A DNA stretch of 64,000 nucleotides from CAVRTM01 sp963696105 (lineage in GTDB: Bacteria; Actinomycetota; Actinomycetes; Actinomycetales; Dermatophilaceae). The stretch lies in the NCBI GenBank assembly GCA_963696105.1, contig CAVOIP010000001.1, forward strand, positions 62,001 to 126,000. Direction: 5' to 3'. The notes below the pieces were generated by a model, which ran no database searches, had not been told where the DNA came from, and saw only the letters and a program-made list of their open reading frames with translations. Both the position numbers and the translations under genes were made by a program. Positions 15,595 through 24,446 of this stretch are shown piece by piece. How positions within the stretch are numbered: the first letter of the stretch is position 1; the number at the start of each line of letters is the position of its first letter.

Positions 15595-16974
15595 ATGGCC
15601 ACGACCCGTCGTTCGTCGACCAGCTCACCCGCTGCAGCCGCCCGCACGCCCGCCGGTGACACCACCGGGACGCCCGCGCCCGCGACGACCAGGACGTTCG
15701 TCCTTGACACCTCCGTCCTGCTGTCGGACCCCCGCGCCATGCTGCGCTTCCACGACTGCGACGTGGTGCTCCCCGTCGTCGTGGTCACCGAGCTGGAGGC
15801 CAAGCGCCACCACCCCGAGCTCGGCTACTTCGCCCGGCAGGCCCTGCGGCTGCTGGACGACCTGCGGGTCAGCGAGGGCCGGCTCGACGCCCCGGTGGCG
15901 GTCGGCGGCCACGGCGGCACCCTGCACGTCGAGCTCAACCACTCCGACCCGCTCGCCCTGCCCGCGGGCTTCCGCCTCGGCGACAACGACAGCCGGATCC
16001 TGGCCGTGGCCAAGAACCTCGCGCTCGAGGGGCGTGACGTCACCGTGGTGAGCAAGGACCTGCCGATGAGGGTCAAGGCCTCGGCGGTCGGCCTCGACGC
16101 CGAGGAGTACCGCGCCGACACCACCGTCGACTCCGGCTGGACCGGGATGACCGAGCTCGACGTCAGCATCGACCAGATGGACGCGCTGTACGACGAGGGC
16201 CGCGTCGAGCACGAGGTCGCCCGTGAGCTGCCCTGTCACACCGGCGTCGTGCTGCTCAGCCCGCGCGGCAGCGGCCTGGGCCGGGTGGGCGCCGACAAGA
16301 CCATCCGGCTGGTGCGCGGCGACCGTGACGCGTTCGGGCTGCACGGCCGCAGCGCCGAGCAGCGCATCGCCCTGGACCTGCTGCTCGACCCCGACGTGGG
16401 CATCCTCAGCCTCGGCGGCCGGGCCGGCACGGGCAAGAGCGCCCTGGCGCTCTGCGCGGGGCTGGAGGCGGTGATGGAGCGGCGCCAGCACCGCAAGGTC
16501 GTCGTCTTCCGTCCGCTGTACGCCGTAGGTGGCCAGGAGCTGGGCTACCTGCCCGGCAGCGAGTCCGAGAAGATGGGGCCGTGGGCCCAGGCGGTCTTCG
16601 ACACCCTCGGCGCGCTGGTCTCCAGCGAGGTGGTCGAGGAGGTGATCGACCGGGGGATGCTGGAGGTGCTGCCGCTCACCCACATCCGCGGTCGCTCCCT
16701 GCATGACGCGTTCGTCATCGTCGACGAGGCCCAGTCGCTCGAGCGCAACGTGCTGCTGACGGTGCTCTCCCGGATCGGCCAGAACTCCAAGGTGGTCCTC
16801 ACCCACGACGTCGCCCAGCGGGACAACCTGCGCGTGGGCCGGCACGACGGGGTAGCGGCCGTCATCGAGGCGCTCAAGGGGCACCCGCTGTTCGCCCACG
16901 TCACGCTCACCCGCAGCGAGCGCAGCCCCATCGCGGCCCTCGTCACCGAGCTGCTGGAGGGCCTCGAGGTCTGA
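15595..16974 (+). CDS. PhoH2: PIN-domain/PhoH ATPase fusion
   Basis: A 459-residue protein. The N-terminal PIN ribonuclease domain runs from FVLDTSVLLSDP to DNDSRILAVAKNL (about residues 34-145). The C-terminal PhoH/RecD-like ATPase has Walker A GGRAGTGKSA and Walker B AFVIVDEAQ. PhoH2 proteins are sequence-specific RNA helicase/RNases, usually in a toxin-antitoxin-like locus in mycobacteria. No separate antitoxin gene is visible here; 15247-15594 holds only repeats. A strong intrinsic terminator follows at 17011. Confidence 0.92.
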   Translation: MATTRRSSTSSPAAAARTPAGDTTGTPAPATTRTFVLDTSVLLSDPRAMLRFHDCDVVLPVVVVTELEAKRHHPELGYFARQALRLLDDLRVSEGRLDAPVAVGGHGGTLHVELNHSDPLALPAGFRLGDNDSRILAVAKNLALEGRDVTVVSKDLPMRVKASAVGLDAEEYRADTTVDSGWTGMTELDVSIDQMDALYDEGRVEHEVARELPCHTGVVLLSPRGSGLGRVGADKTIRLVRGDRDAFGLHGRSAEQRIALDLLLDPDVGILSLGGRAGTGKSALALCAGLEAVMERRQHRKVVVFRPLYAVGGQELGYLPGSESEKMGPWAQAVFDTLGALVSSEVVEEVIDRGMLEVLPLTHIRGRSLHDAFVIVDEAQSLERNVLLTVLSRIGQNSKVVLTHDVAQRDNLRVGRHDGVAAVIEALKGHPLFAHVTLTRSERSPIAALVTELLEGLEV

Positions 16975-17010
16975 GGCGGGCTACGCGTCGGCCCCCAGCG
17001 CGTCCAGACC

Positions 17011-17055
17011 CCACCGTCCCTTGTGTGCAGGCTCACAAGGGACGGTGGTTTATGC
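17011..17055 (+). terminator. Intrinsic terminator after phoH2
   Basis: A 15-bp perfect stem (left arm 17011-17025, right arm 17034-17048) with an 8-nt loop is followed by TTTAT. This is one of the few textbook terminators in the window. Confidence 0.88.
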
Positions 17056-17074
17056 GGAGATGTCCCGGTTTGTC

Positions 17075-17107
17075 CGTGACTTGTGTGACTCATGTGACGG
17101 ATGTGAC
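17075..17107 (-). promoter_or_regulatory. Four GTCACA boxes with 9-bp period (MtrA-like site)
   Basis: On the minus strand, GTCACA or GTCACG occurs four times exactly 9 bp apart (plus-strand start positions 17075, 17084, 17093, 17102). Tandem 9-bp GTCACA-containing repeats are the known binding pattern of the actinobacterial response regulator MtrA, which controls cell-wall hydrolase genes. The downstream gene encodes a secreted transglycosylase-like protein, so the fit is functional as well. MtrA itself is not in the window. Confidence 0.6.
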
Positions 17108-17174
17108 AACTCACAGCCAGCCTCGATTTGGCATCGGGGGAGCCGGCCGTCATGGTTGGGCAAGTCAGATCTCG

Positions 17175-17280
17175 GTTGCATAACGCCGAAGCAACGAAGC
17201 GTTCGGTTCCGGGTCCTCCCGGATCGTCGGCGTTGGCCTCAGCCGCGTGCCGGGCCATCCCTCGGGTGGCCCTTTCTGTT
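17175..17280 (+). ncRNA. Structured 5' leader with three-way junction and terminator (candidate riboswitch)
   Basis: An 8-bp helix AACGCCGA (17182-17189) with TCGGCGTT (17227-17234) encloses two hairpins: AACG/CGTT at 17193-17203 and TCCGGG/CCCGGA at 17208-17223. A rival helix GTTGC (17175-17179) with GCAAC (17191-17195) would exclude the junction. Downstream, GGGCCA (17252-17257) pairs TGGCCC (17267-17272), followed by TTTCTGTT, an intrinsic terminator about 90 nt before the GTG of the transglycosylase gene. This arrangement is typical of a metabolite- or protein-responsive attenuator. I cannot match it to a known class; hallmarks of the c-di-AMP ydaO riboswitch are absent. Confidence 0.55.
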
Positions 17281-17371
17281 GGAGGCTGCAGAACTCCGCC
17301 CGCCCCGGGCCGACACCGATTCCCCCAGACCGCGCCGCAGCACGCGAGGCGCGGCCACCGAAAGGCCGTAC

Positions 17372-18124
17372 GTGCTCTCTTCCGCTCTTCGTCGCCCGCT
17401 CGTGACGACCACCGCCGCGCTCGCCGTCATCGGCGCCTCCGCGGCCGGCTACGCCCACCACACCGGCTCCGCCGCGTCCTACACCGTCAGCTCCGAGGCC
17501 GCCCTGCAGGCCACCGAGCAGGGCACCACCTCGGTCCAGGACGCCGCCGCCCTCGCCAAGGCCAAGAACGACGGCGCCCAGCGCGCCTCGGCGGTCGCCG
17601 AGAAGGCCCGCCTCGCCGCCGTCGCCAAGGCCGAGCAGGCCCGCAAGGCCGCCGTCGCGGCCAGGGCCGCCAAGATCGCGAAGGCCCGCCAGGCGGCTGC
17701 CGCCGCCCAGGCCGCCCGCGCCGCCCAGGCCGCCCAAGCGGCGCAGCAGGCCGAACAGCGCCGCGCGGCCAACGCCCGCGCCGCCCGGGCGCAGCAGCGT
17801 GCCTCCATCGCCGCCCAGATCTCCTCCGACCCGCGCGGCACCGCCCGCGTCATGCTCGGCAACTTCGGCTGGAGCTCCGGCCAGTTCGGCTGCCTGGACT
17901 CGCTGTGGACCAAGGAGAGCGGCTGGAACGCGCACGCCTCCAACGGCTCCTCCGGCGCCTACGGCATCCCGCAGTCGCTGCCCGGCTCCAAGATGGCCAG
18001 CGCCGGCTCCGACTGGCAGAGCAACCCGGCCACCCAGATCAAGTGGGGCCTGCAGTACATCAAGGACGTCTACGGTTCGCCGTGCTCCGCGTGGAGCCAC
18101 TCCCAGGCCGTGAACTGGTACTGA
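17372..18124 (+). CDS. Secreted lytic-transglycosylase-like protein
   Basis: A 250-residue protein. It begins with a signal peptide (about residues 1-33, ending SAAGYAHH), then a long Ala/Lys/Arg-rich helical stalk (about 55-150). The C-terminal lysozyme-like domain has the catalytic-type sequence SLWTKESGWNAHASNGSSGA, with Glu in TKES, and ends KDVYGSPCSAWSHSQAVNWY. The two Cys of the domain may form a disulfide. It likely acts on peptidoglycan outside the membrane. GTG at 17372 has GAAAGG 6 nt upstream. Expression appears controlled by the GTCACA boxes and the leader RNA. The closed end at NWY is typical of this actinobacterial family. Confidence 0.85.
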   Translation: MLSSALRRPLVTTTAALAVIGASAAGYAHHTGSAASYTVSSEAALQATEQGTTSVQDAAALAKAKNDGAQRASAVAEKARLAAVAKAEQARKAAVAARAAKIAKARQAAAAAQAARAAQAAQAAQQAEQRRAANARAARAQQRASIAAQISSDPRGTARVMLGNFGWSSGQFGCLDSLWTKESGWNAHASNGSSGAYGIPQSLPGSKMASAGSDWQSNPATQIKWGLQYIKDVYGSPCSAWSHSQAVNWY

Positions 18125-18157
18125 TCGACAGCCTGCCCGCCAAGGGCTGGGTCATGA

Positions 18158-18195
18158 CAGCGACCCGCACACCCGGAAGGGTGTGCGGGTCGCTG
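18158..18195 (+). terminator. Hairpin terminator between transglycosylase and fumC
   Basis: A perfect 17-bp stem, left arm 18158-18174 and right arm 18179-18195, with a 4-nt loop. It lies between convergent genes and can serve both. Confidence 0.85.
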
Positions 18196-18231
18196 GCGTT
18201 CCCGGGCCCGGTACGGCGCCGTGCCGGCTCC

Positions 18232-19620
18232 TCAGCGGGGCGGGCGGGCCATGGCCAGCAGGTCCAGGGCCTCGTCCAGCTGGGCCTCGGTGAGCTCACC
18301 GGACTCCACGTGGCCCCGGGAGAGCACGACCTCGCGGATCGCCCGGCGCTCCGCGATGGACTCCTTGGCGACGGCGGCGGCCGCCTCGTAGCCGATGTAG
18401 CGGTTCAGTGGCGTGACGATCGCCGGTGAGCCCTGCGCCAGGTCGAGGCAGCGCTCCTCGTCGGCGGTGATCCCGTCGACGCAGCGGTCGGCCAGCAGCC
18501 GCGCGCTCGAGGCGAGGAACGTCAGCGACTCCAGCAGGCAGCGGCCGATCACCGGCAGCATGACGTTGAGCTCGAAGTTGCCGCTGGCCCCGGCCAGGGT
18601 GATGGTCGTGTCGTTGCCGAGGACCTGGGCGCAGACCATCAGCGTGGCCTCGGGCACGACCGGGTTGACCTTGCCCGGCATGATGCTCGACCCGGGCTGC
18701 AGGTCGGGCAGGTGGATCTCGCCGAGCCCGGCCCGCGGCCCCGAGCTCATCCAGCGCAGGTCGTTGCAGATCTTGGTCAGGCTGACCGCGACCACCTTGG
18801 CGGCGCCGCTGAGGGCCACCAGCGCGTCCTGGGTGGCCTGGGCCTCGAAGTGGTTGTCCGCCTCGCGCAGCGCGATGCCGGTCTCCTCGGCGAGGGCGGC
18901 GGTCACCGCGGCGGCGAACCCGGGAGCGGCGTTGAGCCCGGTGCCGGCCGCCGTGCCGCCCAGCGGCAGCTCGGCGGCGCCCTCGGCGGCCTGCAGGACC
19001 CGCGCCCGGCCGAGCTCGACCTGGCGGGCGTAACCGGAGAACTCCTGGCCCAGGGTCACCGGCACCGCGTCCATCAGGTGCGTGCGGCCGGCCTTGACGA
19101 CGGAGGCGAACTCGGCCTCCTTGCGCCGCAGGGACGCCTCCAGGTGCGCCAGCGCCGGCGCCAGCTCCTGCGCCACGGCGGTGGCGGCGGCCAGGCGGAT
19201 GGCGGTCGGGAACGTGTCGTTGGAGGACTGGCCCGCGTTGACGTGGTCGTTGGGGTGGATGTCCAGGCCCGACTGCAGGTGCGCCAGCCGGGCGACCACC
19301 TCGTTGACGTTCATGTTGGTCGAGGTGCCCGAGCCGGTCTGGAAGACGTCGACCGGGAAGTGCTCGTCGTGCCGGCCGGCGGCGACCTCCCGCGCTGCCG
19401 CCTCGATCGCGCCCGCGCGGTCGGCGTCCAGGGTGCCCAGGTCGGCGTTCACCCGGGCGGCGGCGGCCTTGATCCGGGCCAGCGCGTGCACGATCGGCGG
19501 GGGCATGGTCAGCCCCGAGATCGGGAAGTTCTCCACCGCGCGGGCCGTCTGGGCTCCCCACAGGGCGTCGGCCGGCACGCGGACCTCGCCCATCGAGTCG
19601 TGTTCGATGCGTTCGCTCAT
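18232..19620 (-). CDS. fumC: Class II fumarate hydratase
   Basis: A 462-residue fumarase/aspartase superfamily protein with signature GSSIMPGKVNPV, TGSGTSTNMNVNEV, HPNDHVNAGQSSNDTFPTA and the catalytic-loop region. It hydrates fumarate to malate in the TCA cycle. Full family length, no frame problems. It is convergent with the transglycosylase gene; coaA is the next upstream gene on the same strand after a 72-nt gap. Confidence 0.96.
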   Translation of the reverse strand: MSERIEHDSMGEVRVPADALWGAQTARAVENFPISGLTMPPPIVHALARIKAAAARVNADLGTLDADRAGAIEAAAREVAAGRHDEHFPVDVFQTGSGTSTNMNVNEVVARLAHLQSGLDIHPNDHVNAGQSSNDTFPTAIRLAAATAVAQELAPALAHLEASLRRKEAEFASVVKAGRTHLMDAVPVTLGQEFSGYARQVELGRARVLQAAEGAAELPLGGTAAGTGLNAAPGFAAAVTAALAEETGIALREADNHFEAQATQDALVALSGAAKVVAVSLTKICNDLRWMSSGPRAGLGEIHLPDLQPGSSIMPGKVNPVVPEATLMVCAQVLGNDTTITLAGASGNFELNVMLPVIGRCLLESLTFLASSARLLADRCVDGITADEERCLDLAQGSPAIVTPLNRYIGYEAAAAVAKESIAERRAIREVVLSRGHVESGELTEAQLDEALDLLAMARPPR

Positions 19621-19692
19621 GGCCTCATCCTCGCCCTGCGGCGGGGTGCGGCGCAGCGCGGGGCGCGGGGAGACCCGCCGTACCGGCGGTGC

Positions 19693-20655
19693 TCAGAGCT
19701 TGCGGAGGCGGACCCGGCGGACGCTGTGGTCCTCGCCCTTGGACATCACCAGCGACGCGCGGCCGCGCGTGGGGCGGACGTTCTCGGTGAGGTTGGGCTC
19801 GTTGATCGTCGCCCAGATGTGCTCGGCCGTGGCGCGGGCCTCGTCATCGGAGAGTGCGGCGTAGCGGTGGAAGTAGGAGTTGGGGTCGGGAAAGGCCGTC
19901 TCGCGCAACCGGAAGAAGCGGTCGACGTACCACCGCCTGATGTCCTCGATCCGGGCGTCGACGTAGACCGAGAAGTCGAAGAAGTCGCTGACGGCCAGCC
20001 CGGTGCGCCCGTCGGGCTGCACACGCGGGGGCTGCAGCACGTTGAGGCCCTCGACGATGAGCACGTCGGGGCGGTGCACGACCGCCCGCTCGCCGGGCAC
20101 GATGTCGTACGTCAGGTGGGAGTAGACCGGCGCGCTGACCCGCTCGGAGCCGGCCTTGACCTCGGCGACGAACCGCAGCAGCGCCCGGCGGTCGTAGGAC
20201 TCGGGGAACCCCTTGCGCTGCAGCAGCCCCCGGCGCTCGAGCTCGGCGTTGGGGTAGAGGAAGCCGTCGGTGGTGATCAGCTCGACCCGGGGTGTGCCCG
20301 GCCAGCGGGCCAGGAGCTCGCGCAGGATCCGGGAGGTCGTGGACTTGCCGACCGCCACCGACCCGGCGACGCCGATGACGAACGGGGTGCGCTCGGGCTG
20401 CTCCCGCAGGAAGTCGGTGGTGACGCGGTGCAGCCCCGCGGTGGCCCCGACGTAGAAGTTGAGCAGCCGCGACAGCGGGAGGTAGACCTGCTCCACCTCG
20501 TTCAGGTCGAGCCGGTCGCCGAGGCCCCGGAGCCGGGTCACGTCCTCGACGGTCAGGCTGAGCGGGTGGTGGTCGCGCAGCCGGGCCCACGCGCCGCGGT
20601 CGAGCTCGACGTAGGGAGAGGGGAGGCTGTGGCTTGCATGCGGCACGCCGGTCAT
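19693..20655 (-). CDS. coaA: Type I pantothenate kinase
   Basis: A 320-residue P-loop kinase. Walker A is GVAGSVAVGKSTTSR. Other landmarks are ELITTDGFLYPN, KGFPESYDRRALLRFV, YSHLTYDIVPGE, and DFSVYVDA. It phosphorylates pantothenate, the first step of coenzyme A synthesis. ATG at 20655 was chosen; GTG at 20646 is the alternative. It is divergent from glmS with only 57 bp between starts. Confidence 0.95.
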   Translation of the reverse strand: MTGVPHASHSLPSPYVELDRGAWARLRDHHPLSLTVEDVTRLRGLGDRLDLNEVEQVYLPLSRLLNFYVGATAGLHRVTTDFLREQPERTPFVIGVAGSVAVGKSTTSRILRELLARWPGTPRVELITTDGFLYPNAELERRGLLQRKGFPESYDRRALLRFVAEVKAGSERVSAPVYSHLTYDIVPGERAVVHRPDVLIVEGLNVLQPPRVQPDGRTGLAVSDFFDFSVYVDARIEDIRRWYVDRFFRLRETAFPDPNSYFHRYAALSDDEARATAEHIWATINEPNLTENVRPTRGRASLVMSKGEDHSVRRVRLRKL

Positions 20656-20712
20656 TGTCGCCCACGGCCCGCGTGCGCGTGGCAGGGCCCGAGCGCCGTT
20701 AGGCTGCAGCCC

Positions 20713-22572
20713 ATGTGTGGAATCGTGGGTTATGTGGGGCCGGACGTCGACGGCAAGGCGCTCGACGTCGTGATGGAGGGCCTGGCCAGGCTCGAGTACC
20801 GCGGGTACGACTCGGCCGGTGTGGCCCTCGTCGACGGCGACCACGTCGCCACCCGCAAGCGCGCCGGCAAGCTGGCCAACCTGGTCTCCGCGATCGGGCA
20901 GGAGCCCCTTCCGCCGTCCAGCACCGGCATCGGGCACACCCGCTGGGCCACGCACGGCGGCCCCACCGACGTCAACGCCCACCCGCACCGCGGTGGCGAC
21001 GACGGCAAGCTGGCCCTGATCCACAACGGCATCATCGAGAACTTCCACGCCCTCCGGGGCGGCCTGCAGGCCGACGGCGTGACCTTCCTGTCCGAGACCG
21101 ACACCGAGGTCGTCGCCCAGCTGCTGGCCCGGGCCTACGACAGGATCGGCGACCTGACCGAGGCCATGCGCGAGGTCGTCGCCGGCCTGCACGGCGCCTT
21201 CACCCTGCTGGCCGTGCACGCCGACCAGCCCGGGGTGGTCGTCGGCGCCCGCCGCAACAGCCCCCTGGTCGTCGGCCTCGGCGACGGCGAGACCTTCCTC
21301 GGCTCCGACGTCGCCGCGTTCATCGGGCACACCCGCGAGGCGCTGGAGCTCGGCCAGGACCAGATCGTGACGATCACCACCGAGGGCGCCACGGTGATCG
21401 GGTTCGACGGCACGCCGGCCCAGGGCAGGCAGTACCACGTCGACTGGGACGCGGCCGCCGCGGAGAAGGGCGGCTACGACACCTTCATGGAGAAGGAGAT
21501 CAACGACCAGCCGCACGCGGTCGGCGACACCCTCCTCGGGCGCACCGACGAGGCCGGCCGCCTGGTCCTGGACGAGCTGCGGATCTCCGAGGAGGAGCTG
21601 CGCAGCATCGACAAGATGGTGGTCATCGCCTGCGGTACGGCGGCCTACGCCGGCATGGTCGCCAAGTACGCCATCGAGCACTGGACCCGCATCCCCTGCG
21701 AGGTCGAGCTCGCCCACGAGTTCCGCTACCGCGACCCGGTGATCAACGAGCGCACGCTCGTGGTCTCGATCTCCCAGTCGGGGGAGACCATGGACACCCT
21801 GATGGCGGTCAAGCACGCCCGCGACCTCGGCGCGCGCACCATCTCCATCTGCAACACCCACGGTTCGACGATCCCGCGCGAGTCCGACGCCGTGCTCTAC
21901 ACCCACGCCGGCCCCGAGATCGCCGTCGCCTCCACCAAGGCGTTCCTGGCCCAGATCACCGCCTGCTACGTCCTCGGGCTCTACCTCGCCCAGCTGCGCG
22001 GCGGCACCTACGCCGACGAGGCGCAGGCCGTGATGAAGGACCTGCACGAGGTCCCCGCCAAGCTGGACACCGTGCTGGGCGACCTCGACCGCGTCCGCGA
22101 GATCGCCCGCTTCATGGCCGACACCCGCTCGGTGCTGTTCCTCGGGCGCCACGTCGGCTTCCCCGTCGCGATGGAGGGCGCGCTCAAGCTCAAGGAACTG
22201 GCCTACATCCACGCCGAGGGGTTCGCCGCCGGCGAGCTCAAGCACGGCCCCATCGCGCTGATCGAGCCCGGCCAGCCGGTGTTCGTGATCGTTCCCTCGC
22301 CCAGCAGCGAGCACGGCCTGCACGGCAAGGTCGTGTCCAACATCCAGGAGATCCGCGCCCGCGGCGCCCGCACCCTGGTGATCGCCGAGGAGGGCGACGA
22401 GGACGTCGTCCCCTTCGCCGACGAGGTCATCCGGATCCCTGCGACGCCGCCGCTGCTCGCGCCGTTGCTGACGGTCGTGCCGCTGCAGGTGTTCGCCCTG
22501 GAGCTGGCCACGGCCAAGGGCCTGGACGTCGACCAGCCGCGCAACCTGGCCAAGTCGGTCACGGTCGAGTAG
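20713..22572 (+). CDS. glmS: Glutamine-fructose-6-phosphate aminotransferase (isomerizing)
   Basis: A 619-residue enzyme. The N-terminal glutaminase nucleophile Cys2 is in MCGIVGYVG. GHTRWATHG is in the amidotransferase domain, followed by two SIS sugar-isomerase domains with SQSGETMDTLMA and the C-terminal KGLDVDQPRNLAKSVTVE. It makes glucosamine-6-phosphate for peptidoglycan and mycothiol. It heads an operon that runs to tsaD at 29461. No glmS ribozyme is expected or seen; the 57-bp leader is too short. Confidence 0.97.
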   Translation: MCGIVGYVGPDVDGKALDVVMEGLARLEYRGYDSAGVALVDGDHVATRKRAGKLANLVSAIGQEPLPPSSTGIGHTRWATHGGPTDVNAHPHRGGDDGKLALIHNGIIENFHALRGGLQADGVTFLSETDTEVVAQLLARAYDRIGDLTEAMREVVAGLHGAFTLLAVHADQPGVVVGARRNSPLVVGLGDGETFLGSDVAAFIGHTREALELGQDQIVTITTEGATVIGFDGTPAQGRQYHVDWDAAAAEKGGYDTFMEKEINDQPHAVGDTLLGRTDEAGRLVLDELRISEEELRSIDKMVVIACGTAAYAGMVAKYAIEHWTRIPCEVELAHEFRYRDPVINERTLVVSISQSGETMDTLMAVKHARDLGARTISICNTHGSTIPRESDAVLYTHAGPEIAVASTKAFLAQITACYVLGLYLAQLRGGTYADEAQAVMKDLHEVPAKLDTVLGDLDRVREIARFMADTRSVLFLGRHVGFPVAMEGALKLKELAYIHAEGFAAGELKHGPIALIEPGQPVFVIVPSPSSEHGLHGKVVSNIQEIRARGARTLVIAEEGDEDVVPFADEVIRIPATPPLLAPLLTVVPLQVFALELATAKGLDVDQPRNLAKSVTVE

Positions 22573-22587
22573 GGCCGGGCGCTCCCC

Positions 22588-22938
22588 GTGATCATCGGAG
22601 TCGGGATCGACGTCGTCGACGTCGCCCGGTTCGGGCAGACCCTGGACCGCACGCCCCGCCTGCGCGAGCGGCTGTTCACCGAGCCGGAGCGCGACCTGGG
22701 GCTGGACTCCCTGGCCGCCCGGTTCGCGGCCAAGGAGGCCCTGGCCAAGGCCCTCGGGGCGCCGGTTGGCCTGCACTGGACCGACGCCACGGTGCTGCGC
22801 GGCCCCGACGGGCGCCCGCACCTGCAGGTCCGCGGCACCGTGCAGGCCCGTGCCGACGACCTGGGGGTGCACGAGCTGCACGTGTCCCTGTCCCACGACG
22901 CCGGCATCGCGTCGGCGGTCGTCATCGCCGAGGGTTGA
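22588..22938 (+). CDS. acpS: Holo-[acyl-carrier-protein] synthase
   Basis: A 116-residue phosphopantetheinyl transferase with the Mg-binding GIDVVDVARF motif and FAAKEALAKALG. It transfers 4'-phosphopantetheine from CoA to ACP. GTG start 15 nt after glmS. Length is normal for AcpS. Confidence 0.95.
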   Translation: MIIGVGIDVVDVARFGQTLDRTPRLRERLFTEPERDLGLDSLAARFAAKEALAKALGAPVGLHWTDATVLRGPDGRPHLQVRGTVQARADDLGVHELHVSLSHDAGIASAVVIAEG

Positions 22939-22948
22939 GGGAGGCGCC

Positions 22949-24433
22949 GTGATCGAGGCGTACGACGTGAGCAGCGTCCGTGCCGCGGAGGGGGCCGCGA
23001 TGCGCGAGCTGCCCGAGGGCACCCTGATGGACCGTGCCGCCCGCGGGCTCGCCGCCGTCGTCGGGGTCCGGCTCCGCGAGCGCGGCGGCCGCCGCGTCGT
23101 CGCCCTCGTGGGCGGTGGGGACAACGGTGGTGACGCCCTGTACGCCGTCGCCGCGCTGGCCGAGGAGGGCGTGGCCACCGCCGTGGTGACCGTGTCGGAG
23201 CACCCGCACGCGGCCGGGCTGGAGGCGGTGACCGCGGCCGGGGTCGAGGTCGTCGCCTCGCTCGGCGCGCAGGCGGATCCCCGCGCGGTCGAGCTGGTGC
23301 AGGAGGCGGACGTCGTGCTCGACGGCGTCCTCGGCATCGGCGGCCGGCCCGGCCTGCCGCCCGCCGCGGAGGCCGTGGTGCGCGCGGTGCCCGACGACTC
23401 GATGGTCGTCGCGGTCGACCTGCCGAGCGGCGCCGACCCGGCGGGCGAGGTCTCGGCGCCCTCGACGGTGTTCGCGGACGAGACGGTGACCTTCGCGATG
23501 GTCAAGCCGGTGCACCTGCTGCCGGCGACCGAGGCGGCGGTCGGGGTGCTCACCGTGGTCGACATCGGGGTCGGGCCGGTGGGGGCGCCGTCCGTGCAGC
23601 GGCTCACGCACGACGACGTGGCCACGCTGTGGCCGGTGCCCGGACCGGCCGACGACAAGTACTCCCGCGGCGTGCTCGGCGTCGTCGCCGGCGGGGAGGG
23701 CTACACCGGCGCGCCGCTGCTCAGCGTCACCACCGCCGTGGCGGCCGGCGCCGGGATGGTGCGCTACGTCGGTCCGCCGACCCCCACCTCGCTGATCCGG
23801 GCCGCCGTGCCGGAGGCGGTGCACGGGGCCGGGCGGGTGCAGGCGTGGCTGGTCGGGCCGGGCCTGGACCCCGGCGACGAGAGCGGGCCCGGCCGGGCCC
23901 AGCGCGACGCCGCGCTGGAGGCGCTCGCCTCCGGGGAGCCGTGCGTCGTGGACGCCGGCGGGCTCGAGCTGCTCGAGCGCGGGCCCCGCCCGGCGCCGAC
24001 CCTGCTCACGCCCCACGCCGGCGAGCTGGCCCGGCTGCTGACCCGGCTGGACCGGCCGGTCGAGCGCGCGGAGGTGACCGCCGCCCCGCTCCAGCACGCC
24101 CGGCGGCTCGCGGAGCTGACCGGCGCGACCGTCCTGCTGAAGGGGTCGACCACCCTGGTCGTCGACCCGGGCCCCGGCGCGGTGGTGCGCTCGCAGGCCG
24201 ACGCGCCGGCGTGGATGGCCACCGCCGGGTCCGGTGACGTGCTGGCGGGGCTGGCCGGGACGCTGCTGGCCTCGGGGCTGTCACCGCTGGACGCCGGGAG
24301 CCTCGCGGCGCTGGTGCACGGCCTCGCCGGCGACGCCGCCAACCCGGGCGGGCCGGTCCGCGCCCTGGCGGTCGCCGCCGCCGTACCGGCGGTCGTGGCG
24401 GGGCTGCTGGCCCGCGGGCGGCACCCGTCCTGA
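22949..24433 (+). CDS. nnr: Bifunctional NAD(P)HX epimerase/dehydratase
   Basis: A 494-residue fusion. The N-terminal epimerase (YjeF_N) contains GGGDNGGDALYA and DLPSGADPA. The C-terminal ADP-dependent dehydratase (YjeF_C, ribokinase fold) contains KYSRGVLGVVAG, LLTPHAGELARLL, KGSTTLVVDP and TAGSGDVLAGLAG. It repairs hydrated NADH and NADPH. GTG at 22949 has GAGGGAGG just upstream, 10 nt after the acpS stop. Position between acpS and alr is common in actinobacteria. Confidence 0.93.
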   Translation: MIEAYDVSSVRAAEGAAMRELPEGTLMDRAARGLAAVVGVRLRERGGRRVVALVGGGDNGGDALYAVAALAEEGVATAVVTVSEHPHAAGLEAVTAAGVEVVASLGAQADPRAVELVQEADVVLDGVLGIGGRPGLPPAAEAVVRAVPDDSMVVAVDLPSGADPAGEVSAPSTVFADETVTFAMVKPVHLLPATEAAVGVLTVVDIGVGPVGAPSVQRLTHDDVATLWPVPGPADDKYSRGVLGVVAGGEGYTGAPLLSVTTAVAAGAGMVRYVGPPTPTSLIRAAVPEAVHGAGRVQAWLVGPGLDPGDESGPGRAQRDAALEALASGEPCVVDAGGLELLERGPRPAPTLLTPHAGELARLLTRLDRPVERAEVTAAPLQHARRLAELTGATVLLKGSTTLVVDPGPGAVVRSQADAPAWMATAGSGDVLAGLAGTLLASGLSPLDAGSLAALVHGLAGDAANPGGPVRALAVAAAVPAVVAGLLARGRHPS

Positions 24434-24446
24434 GAGACTGACCCGG

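Noticed and set aside
15595..16974. PhoAT-PhoH2 toxin-antitoxin pair
   Set aside because: No small antitoxin reading frame precedes phoH2; the gap holds repeats only.
17100..17370. c-di-AMP (ydaO) riboswitch before the transglycosylase gene
   Set aside because: The conserved ydaO core sequences, including the GTCAGCTAAC block, are not present.
18712..22572. Long plus-strand frame of 1286 codons including glmS
   Set aside because: Only the part from 20713 is GlmS; the upstream part is antisense to fumC and coaA and has low-complexity composition.
19693..23658. Very long minus-strand reading frame opposite glmS, acpS and nnr
   Set aside because: Shadow frame of high-GC genes; only its end (19693-20655) matches a protein family, the pantothenate kinase.
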